Shown piece by piece: positions 1 to 5,043 of a DNA stretch of 6,896 nucleotides (within the stretch, counting starts at the first letter, position 1; each line of letters begins with the position of its first letter). This stretch comes from Gammaproteobacteria bacterium (lineage in GTDB: Bacteria; Pseudomonadota; Gammaproteobacteria; Steroidobacterales; Steroidobacteraceae), in contig VBNY01000241.1 of NCBI GenBank assembly GCA_005877705.1, positions 1 through 6,896 of the forward strand, read 5' to 3'. A program made the position numbers and the translations under genes. The notes under the pieces were generated by a model, which saw only the letters and a list, made by a program, of their open reading frames with translations, did no database searches and was not told the DNA's origin.

Positions 1-76
1 GCCGGGTGCCGTGGCGGTTGCCACTGCGCCCACGGTTGCGCCAGATGCCGCGACGCCGCCACCGAGCGAACGTTAG
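1..76 (+). CDS. C-terminal tail of an unidentified Pro/Ala-rich protein (partial)
   Basis: Reading from base 2, an open frame enters from the left edge and stops at TAG (74-76). About 24 residues are visible. They are almost entirely Ala, Pro, Val and Thr and end in PPPSER. Such tails are typical of flexible C-termini of secreted or envelope proteins, but nothing here identifies the family. The gene converges on the minus-strand YqjK-like gene, whose stop codon lies 28 bp away. I see no terminator hairpin between them. The call rests on an open frame, codon usage and sensible spacing only, so a chance frame is possible. Confidence 0.45.
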   Translation, partial: PGAVAVATAPTVAPDAATPPPSER

Positions 77-104
77 ACGCCTGTCGGCCCTCGCTGCGAG
101 ATCA

Positions 105-437
105 TCAGTCCGGCACGCTGCCGGGAGGAGGTGGCGTCCGTAACTGTGCGATCAGCCGCATCAACCTTGCGGCGCGCGACACGAGCGACAACATGCCCGT
201 GATCCAGGGCAACCAGGAGATCAGTTTGCGCCGGCGTAGCATGATGATCAGGCTGGCGATGGCCGCGAGCCAAGCCAGCGGATGGTCCGCCGCAGACTGC
301 GGTGCGCGCCGCGTCCACTGCACCAGCTGCATGCCGGGCCGGATGCGCGCGACCCGGTAGGCGATCTCGGCACGCTGCTGATCGCACCGCGCGAGCAGGG
401 TGCGCCGGCGTGCTTCGAGGGCTTCGATACGTTTCAT
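105..437 (-). CDS. yqjK: YqjK-like small membrane-associated protein
   Basis: This is a 110-residue protein, third gene of the yqjD-yqjE-yqjK cassette. The N-terminus (about 1-45) is a basic, Arg-rich helix with the pattern RRRTLLARCDQQRAEI, which recalls the 'LL..I..QR..L' start of E. coli YqjK (about 99 aa). Residues about 55-67 and 72-90 are hydrophobic and separated by RRRK, suggesting one or two short membrane-associated helices. The tail is Pro-rich. A longer frame upstream of this start exists, but I chose ATG at 437-435 because it overlaps the yqjE stop codon as ATGA, the usual sign of translational coupling, and because the upstream extension is low-complexity Arg/Gly/Ala. The biochemical role of YqjK is unknown. 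In E. coli its partners are inner-membrane proteins linked to stationary phase. Confidence 0.75.
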   Translation of the reverse strand: MKRIEALEARRRTLLARCDQQRAEIAYRVARIRPGMQLVQWTRRAPQSAADHPLAWLAAIASLIIMLRRRKLISWLPWITGMLSLVSRAARLMRLIAQLRTPPPPGSVPD

Positions 438-844
438 CCGGTACCGCCCACTCTGCGCTGATCGTGCTCGAGCTGTTGCAGGGTGCCCTCGAGCATGCGC
501 GGCCTGTTGCGCAGCGCGCGCGCGCCAATGCTCGCGAAAGTTGCGGCGAGCGCCACGAACGCGACTGTGCCCCCGAGCAGAGCCGCCATGCGGTGCGTAT
601 CCCACAACGCCACGACGAGCGTCACCAATCCGAAAGCGAGCGCCAGCAAACCGCAGGCGACGGCGGCCACCGCCCACACGAGCAGGTGAACCGTGCGCAG
701 CAGGTAGATCTCGACTTCGACCGTCGCCAGATCAAGCCGTGTCCTGACGGCATCGAGGGCCGAGGCGAGCAGGCCGCGGATCACCCCGCTGTGCGCTTCC
801 TCGTCCGCCGCGTCATCGCCCGGGGCCGCCGCGCGCTCATCCAT
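434..844 (-). CDS. yqjE: YqjE-like phage-holin-family membrane protein
   Basis: A 136-residue protein with the plan of the YqjE / putative actinobacterial holin-3 superfamily. It has a short acidic N-terminus (1-18) and an amphipathic segment (about 19-48) with the family-like run LDLATVEVEIYLLR. Two transmembrane helices follow at about 52-81 and 86-110. The C-terminal tail is charged, with RNRP followed by a Gln/Glu-rich helix. Despite the family name, there is no evidence here of a lysis function. In proteobacterial chromosomes these proteins sit in the inner membrane beside YqjD. The start ATG (844-842) directly abuts the yqjD stop codon (847-845), and the stop overlaps the yqjK start by 4 bases, so the three genes almost certainly form one operon. 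Confidence 0.85.
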   Translation of the reverse strand: MDERAAAPGDDAADEEAHSGVIRGLLASALDAVRTRLDLATVEVEIYLLRTVHLLVWAVAAVACGLLALAFGLVTLVVALWDTHRMAALLGGTVAFVALAATFASIGARALRNRPRMLEGTLQQLEHDQRRVGGTG

Positions 845-1138
845 TTACCTGCGTCCCACGAGGAGCCCCACGAGCAGCGCCACTCCACCGACCACCGCGA
901 TGGCCGTCCATGGATTGTCATGCACGTAGCCGTCGACGACGCGCGCGCGTCCCGTCACTTCGCGCTCCAGTGACGCCAGACGGCTGCGCAGGGCGCGGAG
1001 GGACTCTTCGGCACTCTTACGTGCTACGGAGGCCTTCTCTCCGCCACCATCAGCAGTGGCCCGCAGCAACGCTTCCGCATCATTGACAAGCGTGTGCACA
1101 TCGTCCGCCAGTTTTCCCGCATCGAAGAAGTCGTTCAT
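845..1138 (-). CDS. yqjD: YqjD/ElaB-family (DUF883) membrane-anchored protein
   Basis: A 97-residue protein with the DUF883 layout. Residues 1-65 are a soluble, charged helical region with a coiled-coil-like Leu/Ala/Glu pattern. A conserved HDNPW motif lies at about 73-77. The C-terminal glycine-rich transmembrane helix (about 78-95) ends in the positively charged GRR. In E. coli, YqjD, ElaB and YgaM are tail-anchored inner-membrane proteins that bind ribosomes in stationary phase and are RpoS-dependent. The same location and orientation are expected here, while ribosome binding is inference by family. It is the first gene of the minus-strand yqjDEK operon. The start at 1138 is supported by a near-perfect Shine-Dalgarno at 1147-1153. 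Length matches the family (about 100 aa). Confidence 0.9.
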   Translation of the reverse strand: MNDFFDAGKLADDVHTLVNDAEALLRATADGGGEKASVARKSAEESLRALRSRLASLEREVTGRARVVDGYVHDNPWTAIAVVGGVALLVGLLVGRR

Positions 1139-1146
1139 AGCGGTGC

Positions 1147-1153
1147 TCCTCCT
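1147..1153 (-). promoter_or_regulatory. Strong ribosome binding site of yqjD
   Basis: On the minus strand the sequence AGGAGGA lies 8 bases upstream of the yqjD ATG at 1138. It is the strongest Shine-Dalgarno match in the window and fixes the start. It suggests that the first gene is translated efficiently and that its two downstream genes rely on coupling. Confidence 0.8.
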
Positions 1154-1183
1154 GTTCAGTCAGCGACAGTGGATTTACTCACA

Positions 1184-1189
1184 TTTGTA
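1184..1189 (-). promoter_or_regulatory. Candidate -10 element for yqjDEK
   Basis: The minus strand reads CCCTACAAATG, giving a TACAAA hexamer preceded by C, about 46-51 bases upstream of the yqjD start. I see no good -35 hexamer at normal spacing. A -10 preceded by C with a poor -35 would be compatible with sigma-S use, as known for E. coli yqjD, but that is inference from one weak motif. Confidence 0.25.
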
Positions 1190-1263
1190 GGGAAACCACG
1201 CGGTTGCGGCGCGGAACCGCTCGAGACCTTGGGGATTTGTGCAGCGGTGCGGGCCGCGCCCAC

Positions 1264-1269
1264 TATACG
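1264..1269 (+). promoter_or_regulatory. Candidate -10 element for tal
   Basis: The plus strand carries CACTATACGATC, with TATACG 48-53 bases upstream of the transaldolase ATG. No convincing -35 lies 16-18 bases upstream; the nearest TTG-containing hexamers (1229-1234, 1237-1242) are too far away. It is the only TATA-like stretch in the GC-rich divergent region 1139-1316. Confidence 0.25.
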
Positions 1270-1316
1270 ATCGCAGCTCGATTTCCCGGCCGGAATGGTG
1301 TTCACTGTGGGTGCGC

Positions 1317-2372
1317 ATGAACGCCATCCCTCCCAATCCGCTGCTGGAGTTGCGCAAGCTGGGTCAGAGCGTGTGGCTCGATGACATCGGCCGTGCCATG
1401 CTCGACGACGGCTCGCTTGCGCGTCTGATCGAACAGGACGGCATAGCCGGCGTCACGTCCAACCCCGCGATCTTCGCGAACTCCATGATGAAGGAACCGC
1501 GCTACGCCCAGGCGGTCGCGAGGCTGCTGCCCAAAGTGTCCTCGAGCATGGCCCTCTACGAGGAGCTCGCGCTCGAAGACCTCGGGCGCGCCGCGGACCT
1601 GCTGCGCCGCAACTACGACGGCACCTCGGGCGGCGATGGGTTCGTGAGCCTGGAGGTCTCGCCCCATCTGGCGTACGACACAGCCGGGAGCGTCGCGCAA
1701 GGGCAGCGGCTGTGGCGGCGGCTCGAGCGTCCCAACGCGATGATCAAGATCCCCGGGACCGAAGCGGGCTTGCCGGCCATCCGTGAGCTTCTCACTGCCG
1801 GCATCAACGTCAACGTGACACTGTTGTTTTCGCCCGAGCGGTATCGAGCGGTCGCGCAAGCCTACTTCGACGCACTCGAGGCCCGGCTGGCAGCGCGGAA
1901 ACCCATCGAGAGGATCGCCTCTGTGGCCAGTTTCTTCCTCAGCCGCATCGATACTCACGTGGACAAGGTTCTGGACGGCCTCGCCGCAAGCGGCCAGCCT
2001 GCCGCACGCACCCTGCGCGGCAAGGCCGCCATCGCGAGCGCCTGCCGTGCCTACGAGATCTACGAGGGCCTGAGCGCTTCGCCGCGCTGGGAGGAGTTGG
2101 CCCGCCGGGGAGCGCGGCCGCAGCGGCTGCTTTGGGCGTCGACATCCGCCAAAGATCCGACTTACAGTCCCATCAAGTACGTCGGCCTCGGCAGACCCGA
2201 GCTGCGCCTCGAGCGCCACATCGCCGAGGCCAGCGACGCGCGCGAGGGGCTCGAGCGGCTGGGGGTCGATCTGGATGCGGTCGCCGAGCAGCTCGAGCGT
2301 GAAGGCGTGGCGAAATTCGTCGAGCCGTTCGATCGCATCCAGCGATGGCTGGAGGAACAGCGCAGCCGCTGA
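1317..2372 (+). CDS. tal: Transaldolase (long, mycobacterial/Tal-Pgi type), with an apparent internal gap
   Basis: Transaldolase moves a dihydroxyacetone unit between sugar phosphates in the cytosolic non-oxidative pentose phosphate pathway through a Schiff-base lysine. The 351-residue protein shows the family blocks in order: SVWLDDIGR (18-26); GVTSNPAIF (45-53); SLEVSPHLA (111-119); NAMIKIPGT (140-148) with Lys144 as the predicted Schiff-base residue; INVNVTLLFSPERY (163-176); SVASFFLSRID (202-212); and LLWASTSAKDP (271-281). An in-frame extension to 1239 is possible, but it lacks family character, so I start at ATG 1317; its ribosome binding site is weak. After TYSPIKYV (282-289) the sequence jumps straight to GLGRPEL. 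The block containing the usual '...TVNTMP...' strand, roughly 22 residues in the mycobacterial enzyme, is absent, while the C-terminal VDLDAVAEQLEREGVAKF (317-334) is normal. The phosphoglucose isomerase domain fused to this type of transaldolase in some bacteria is also absent; the gene stops cleanly. Confidence 0.9.
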   Translation: MNAIPPNPLLELRKLGQSVWLDDIGRAMLDDGSLARLIEQDGIAGVTSNPAIFANSMMKEPRYAQAVARLLPKVSSSMALYEELALEDLGRAADLLRRNYDGTSGGDGFVSLEVSPHLAYDTAGSVAQGQRLWRRLERPNAMIKIPGTEAGLPAIRELLTAGINVNVTLLFSPERYRAVAQAYFDALEARLAARKPIERIASVASFFLSRIDTHVDKVLDGLAASGQPAARTLRGKAAIASACRAYEIYEGLSASPRWEELARRGARPQRLLWASTSAKDPTYSPIKYVGLGRPELRLERHIAEASDAREGLERLGVDLDAVAEQLEREGVAKFVEPFDRIQRWLEEQRSR

Positions 2373-2390
2373 GCGATGGTTGGGACCGAG

Positions 2391-2416
2391 TTGACTTCGC
2401 GGGCGGTGTCGATAAT
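2391..2416 (+). promoter_or_regulatory. Candidate promoter of the DksA-like gene
   Basis: TTGACT (2391-2396) and GATAAT (2411-2416) lie just after the transaldolase stop codon, 66-91 bases upstream of the DksA-like start. Each hexamer is a good match alone. However, the 14-base spacer is short for sigma70, so one of the two may be fortuitous. The 109-bp intergenic gap is long enough for the gene to have its own promoter. Confidence 0.35.
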
Positions 2417-2470
2417 GTGCTTTGCAGCGGGCTCAGGCTCAGGGCCGCTATTCGGACTCCAGGTCAGCTT

Positions 2471-2476
2471 AGGAGG
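2471..2476 (+). promoter_or_regulatory. Ribosome binding site fixing a GTG start for the DksA-like gene
   Basis: A perfect AGGAGG sits 5 bases before GTG at 2482. The GTG is in frame with the zinc-finger protein and no ATG is better placed, so this site decides the start codon. Confidence 0.8.
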
Positions 2477-2481
2477 CTCAA

Positions 2482-2841
2482 GTGGATATCCAAGCTGTAC
2501 GAGTGCATCTGCTCAAGCGCCGGGAAGAGCTGCGCAACCGGGCGAGCCGGGCGAGCGCGGACCTGCGGCACGAGTCTGATCCGCTGAGCGCTGACTTTGC
2601 CGAACAGGTGACCCAGAGGGAGAACGACGATGTTCTCGGCGCGATCTCCCAATCCGCGCAGGCGGAGCTCCGCCAGCTCGAAGCGGCGCTGCGCCGCCTC
2701 GAGGAGGGCCGTTACACCACGTGCTCCGCCTGTGGTGAGCCCATCGAGGAGGAACGCCTGGCGGCCGTTCCCTACACGGATCGTTGCCGTGCCTGCGCCG
2801 AAGGAGCTCCGACCTCGCAGCACTACTCCCGGCATCCTTAA
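2482..2841 (+). CDS. DksA/TraR-family C4 zinc-finger regulator
   Basis: A 119-residue protein of the DksA/TraR family, which enters the RNA polymerase secondary channel and modulates promoters, in DksA together with ppGpp. The N-terminal half is two helices (about 1-28 and 42-76) forming the expected coiled coil. The C4 zinc finger has Cys81, Cys84, Cys102 and Cys105 with spacing C-x2-C-x17-C-x2-C, identical to the E. coli DksA layout. The coiled-coil tip, DPVDRA in E. coli DksA, aligns here with DFAEQV (38-43). The first Asp is kept (Asp38), the second is Glu (Glu41), and Ala becomes Val. It is shorter than E. coli DksA (151 aa) because of a shorter N-terminus, so it is likely a secondary DksA-like protein rather than the main one. 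It follows tal on the same strand and ends 5 bp from the convergent LysR gene. Confidence 0.88.
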   Translation: MDIQAVRVHLLKRREELRNRASRASADLRHESDPLSADFAEQVTQRENDDVLGAISQSAQAELRQLEAALRRLEEGRYTTCSACGEPIEEERLAAVPYTDRCRACAEGAPTSQHYSRHP

Positions 2842-2846
2842 GAGGA

Positions 2847-3809
2847 CTACCTGACAGCGGGCCCGGGCCGACTGTGTTTCGCGCGCCGCTGGGGGTCCGA
2901 TCCGGCGGATCGCGGTGGCGCGCTGAACGCCGCCGCCTGCTGCAGGAGCCAGTCGCGCAGGCCGGCGACTTTCGGCAAGGCGATGTACGACTGCGGGCAG
3001 ACGAAGTAGTAGGCGAACTGATGCGGCAGGACCGTGTCGCTCGCCAGCGCGAGCCGTCCGGCCTGCAGCTCGCTCGCGGCGAGCGTCCAGCGCAGGATGC
3101 CGAACCCGAGCCCTTCCGCCACCGCGGTGAGCAGGCTCGCCGAGTCATCGATGTATGCCCCGGGCAGTGCCTGCAGACTGCTCGTGTCGCCCGCACACCA
3201 GTTCACCCAATCGATCTCGGTGCCGTGCAGCAGGGGCAACTTCGCAAGCCCGCCGGCGTTGGGCAGCGGACCGTACTTCGCAAGCAGCGCAGGGGCGGCG
3301 ACGGCCACGAGCGATTCGTCCAGCAGCTTCTGGCTGTGCAGTCCCTCGTAACCGCCGGCGCCGAAGCGGATGGCCGCATGGAAGTCCGTGCGCGCGAAAT
3401 CGACCAGCTCGGGCGAGGAGTGGATGCGAAGCTCGATCTCGGGATGGCGTGCGCGCAAGTCCCCGAGCCGCGGCATCAGCCATTTCTGCAGGAAGGAGGC
3501 GAGCGTGCTCACGTCGATCGTGCCCGTGTGGCGCTCCTGCCTGAGGCTCTGCAGGGCCGCTTCGAGCTCATCCAGACCGCGCCGGATCCCGGGCAGCAAC
3601 CGTGCGCCCTCCGGCGTGAGCTGCACGTTGCGGCCGTTGCGCCGCAAGAGCGGCGTCTGCAGGTAGTCCTCCAGCGACTTGATCTGCTGACTGACGGCAG
3701 CCGGCGTGACATGCAGCGCCTCGGCCGCCTCGCCGAAATTCAGCCGCGCGGCAACCGCCTCGAATACCCGCAGCGCATTCAGAGGCAGCCGGTCATAAGC
3801 AGAACTCAC
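2847..3809 (-). CDS. LysR-type transcriptional regulator, GcvA/AmpR-like
   Basis: A 320-residue LysR regulator. The N-terminal winged helix-turn-helix (about 8-68) contains LPLNALRVFEAVA, LNFGEAAEALHVTPAAVSQQI and the wing region LLRRNGRNVQLTPEG. A linker helix follows (about 75-93). The periplasmic-binding-like effector domain (about 96-295) starts at GTIDVSTLASFLQKWLMPRL and contains the GLGFGILRW block (233-241) typical of the GcvA/TrpI/AmpR branch. The C-terminal about 25 residues are a basic, Pro-rich tail. I chose GTG (3809-3807) because it gives normal LysR length. The open frame continues to ATG 4046, but that extension lacks family character and crosses the intergenic hairpins. The ligand cannot be predicted. 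LysR genes usually control themselves and the divergent neighbour, here the SAM hydrolase gene. Confidence 0.88.
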   Translation of the reverse strand: MSSAYDRLPLNALRVFEAVAARLNFGEAAEALHVTPAAVSQQIKSLEDYLQTPLLRRNGRNVQLTPEGARLLPGIRRGLDELEAALQSLRQERHTGTIDVSTLASFLQKWLMPRLGDLRARHPEIELRIHSSPELVDFARTDFHAAIRFGAGGYEGLHSQKLLDESLVAVAAPALLAKYGPLPNAGGLAKLPLLHGTEIDWVNWCAGDTSSLQALPGAYIDDSASLLTAVAEGLGFGILRWTLAASELQAGRLALASDTVLPHQFAYYFVCPQSYIALPKVAGLRDWLLQQAAAFSAPPRSAGSDPQRRAKHSRPGPAVR

Positions 3810-3826
3810 GGGGGCGTAACTTCCAT
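3806..3826 (-). other. Six-codon minicistron overlapping the LysR start
   Basis: On the minus strand ATG (3826-3824) opens a frame encoding MEVTPP that stops at TGA (3808-3806), overlapping the LysR GTG (3809-3807). GGAG (3839-3836) is 9 bases before this ATG, which is better placed than any ribosome site for the GTG. It may couple translation into the regulator gene. Alternatively the run of five C bases is one base short of joining this ATG in frame to the LysR protein. Confidence 0.4.
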
Positions 3827-3908
3827 GGTAGGTGGCTCCAATTAAACCACGCCGCGGCCCCGCCGCACCGGCACGAAGCAGCCGGCAAGAGTCACGCCTT
3901 ATGGGCAC

Positions 3909-3936
3909 CCCAGGAAATCGCAGACGATTTCCTGGG
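3909..3936. repeat. Perfect 12-bp inverted repeat with 4-base loop
   Basis: CCCAGGAAATCG (3909-3920) and its exact complement CGATTTCCTGGG (3925-3936) flank the loop CAGA. No T run follows on either strand, so it is not a standard intrinsic terminator. In the divergent LysR/SAM-hydrolase region it could be an operator (28-bp interrupted palindrome), part of a structured RNA, or a leader hairpin in the LysR mRNA. A second GC-rich hairpin, CCGCC-GCG-GGCGG, follows at 3940-3952. Confidence 0.75.
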
Positions 3937-3969
3937 ACCCCGCCGCGGGCGGCAGCGGAGCTACTGTCC

Positions 3970-4005
3970 GAAAAAGGGCCGTAGGCTGCGGTAGGCCACT
4001 TTTTC
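3970..4005. terminator. Candidate bidirectional intrinsic terminator
   Basis: GAAAAAGGGCC (3970-3980) can pair with GGCCACTTTTTC (3994-4005) as 11 base pairs with one bulged A (3998), closing a 13-base loop. The outer A/T part of the stem gives a run of five T on both strands, the usual form of a bidirectional terminator. Its position between two divergently transcribed genes is odd: neither gene ends here. It may insulate the SAM hydrolase promoter at 4021 or end an unannotated short transcript. The GC part of the stem is only 4-5 bp. Confidence 0.5.
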
Positions 4006-4020
4006 CCATTAATAGCTAGG

Positions 4021-4049
4021 TTGACAGCGACGGGGGATGCGGACATGGT
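4021..4049 (+). promoter_or_regulatory. Candidate promoter of the SAM hydrolase gene
   Basis: A perfect -35 TTGACA (4021-4026) is followed after 17 bases by CATGGT (4044-4049), a -10 match only at the key A2 and T6 positions. Transcription would start about 7 bases later, at or beside the GTG start codon at 4056. That implies a leaderless or nearly leaderless mRNA, consistent with the lack of a Shine-Dalgarno there. Confidence 0.4.
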
Positions 4050-4055
4050 CGGCCG

Positions 4056-4874
4056 GTGAGCAGCTTCGCCAAGCCCTCAGGCGTCATCACCATCACGACC
4101 GATTTTGGGCATCAGGGCCCGTTCGTCGGGGTGATGAAGGGATGCATCCTGAGCCGCTTCTCCGGCGCGCGGATCATCGACCTGACGCACGAGATCGTCG
4201 TTCACTGGCCCGCCGAAGCGGGCTTCTGGCTGGCTCGCGCCTTTGAGTACTTTCCGGCCGGCACGGTGCACGTCGCCGTCGTGGATCCAGGGGTGGGCAC
4301 GTCGCGCGATATCGTCGCCGTCAGCGCCCGCGGACACCTCTTTCTAGCTCCGGACAACGGTCTGCTCGCGCCAATTGTCGCCCGGCACACGGACGCCGCG
4401 ATTGTACGGCTGGGGGCGCCACAGCTGGCCCACTTCGGGGTGCAACGCCCGAGCGCGACGTTCCACGGGCGGGATATCTTCGCTCCGATAGCGGCCGAGC
4501 TAGCCGCTGGCCGCTGCTTGCCCGAGCAGCTGGGGCAACCGGCGAGCACCCTCGTTCCCGCCTGGGTGGACGAGCCGATGGTGGAACCCGACAGCATCGC
4601 CGGAGTCATTATTAGTATCGACCACTTCGGCAACCTCATCAGCAACATCGATGGGGGGCTGATCGAGCGGTTCCGGCTGCCGCTGGTGCACGCCGGCAAC
4701 CACTCGTTCCCCCTGTTGCGCACCTACGGGGACAGCCGCCCGGGGGAGTACCTCGCGCTGATCAATTCGTTCGGCGTCGTGGAGATTGCCCGGGCAGAGC
4801 AGAGCGCGGCCGAGGGGCTGGGGTTGAGCCGCGGGGCGCCGGTGGTGGTGCGGGACCGAATGGACCAGGCGTAG
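4056..4874 (+). CDS. SAM hydroxide adenosyltransferase (SAM hydrolase, DUF62 family)
   Basis: A 272-residue protein of the SAM hydroxide adenosyltransferase family, relatives of the fluorinase/chlorinase fold, which cleave S-adenosylmethionine to adenosine and methionine with water as nucleophile. Visible blocks are ITITTDFG (11-18), GVMKG (25-29), IIDLTHEI (40-47), VAVVDPGVGTSRD (73-85), FLAPDNGLL (96-104), SATFHGRDIFAP (133-144) and IDHFGNLISNI (188-198). The expected Asp-Arg-His triad is present as Asp77, Arg84 and His138; the Asp-Arg spacing of 7 matches the archaeal enzyme. Halide-specific insertions of fluorinases are not apparent, so hydrolase is the better call. GTG 4056 is the only usable start: the next in-frame upstream codons reach a TAG (4017) without a start, and later Met codons would remove the TDFG motif. 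The physiological role of the bacterial enzymes is unclear. It is divergent from the LysR regulator, its probable controller. Confidence 0.92.
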   Translation: MSSFAKPSGVITITTDFGHQGPFVGVMKGCILSRFSGARIIDLTHEIVVHWPAEAGFWLARAFEYFPAGTVHVAVVDPGVGTSRDIVAVSARGHLFLAPDNGLLAPIVARHTDAAIVRLGAPQLAHFGVQRPSATFHGRDIFAPIAAELAAGRCLPEQLGQPASTLVPAWVDEPMVEPDSIAGVIISIDHFGNLISNIDGGLIERFRLPLVHAGNHSFPLLRTYGDSRPGEYLALINSFGVVEIARAEQSAAEGLGLSRGAPVVVRDRMDQA

Positions 4875-4920
4875 GGCCAAAAGGGGGGCTCGGGCCTCCT
4901 CGAGCGCGAGGCGCTTGGCC
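4875..4920 (+). other. Stem-loop region directly after the SAM hydrolase stop
   Basis: GGCCAA (4875-4880) can pair with TTGGCC (4915-4920), enclosing an inner hairpin CCTCG-AGCG-CGAGG (4898-4911). There is no T tract behind it, so it may be an mRNA-stabilising 3' structure or a weak or Rho-assisted terminator. The rest of 4921-5043 holds the promoter of the next gene and no coding sequence I can support. Confidence 0.4.
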
Positions 4921-4949
4921 AGGCGGACCTGACAGGTAGCTGGCAAGGG

Positions 4950-4977
4950 TTGATCGGCGGCGCGAATCCGCTATAGT
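4950..4977 (+). promoter_or_regulatory. Sigma70-type promoter upstream of the PA3496-like gene
   Basis: TTGATC (4950-4955) and TATAGT (4972-4977) are separated by 16 bases. Each matches consensus at four or five positions. Transcription would start near 4984, giving a leader of about 60 bases to the ATG at 5044. It probably serves both the small gene and the downstream aspartokinase fusion. This is the best sigma70 candidate in the window. Confidence 0.6.
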
Positions 4978-5043
4978 TCGCTGCCTTGCCGTGCCCAGGT
5001 GAGCACGCTAGTGATTGAATTACTTCAGGATTTGCACCGCTAG

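Noticed and set aside
434..844. Prophage holin, suggesting a phage remnant
   Set aside because: The holin-family label belongs to the chromosomal YqjE group; the YqjD and YqjK neighbours and lack of phage genes argue against a prophage.
302..973. Plus-strand 223-residue open frame across the yqjDEK region
   Set aside because: It is antisense to three recognisable overlapping genes, rich in Arg/His/Gln without any family motif, as expected for a high-GC shadow frame.
1302..2219. Minus-strand 305-residue open frame
   Set aside because: It is fully antisense to the transaldolase, whose family motifs are unmistakable; the product shows no known motif.
2784..3845. Plus-strand 353-residue open frame
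   Set aside because: It lies antisense to the LysR gene and overlaps the DksA-like 3' end. It is long only because of high GC, and the LysR frame has clear domains.
3810..4046. N-terminal extension of the LysR protein to ATG 4046
   Set aside because: It would add about 79 residues of unpatterned sequence, cross all three hairpins and the SAM hydrolase promoter, and exceed the normal LysR length.
3840..4055. SAM or SAH riboswitch controlling the SAM hydrolase
   Set aside because: The hairpins do not show a recognisable SAM or SAH riboswitch core, and the likely promoter lies downstream of them, so they would not be in the hydrolase mRNA.
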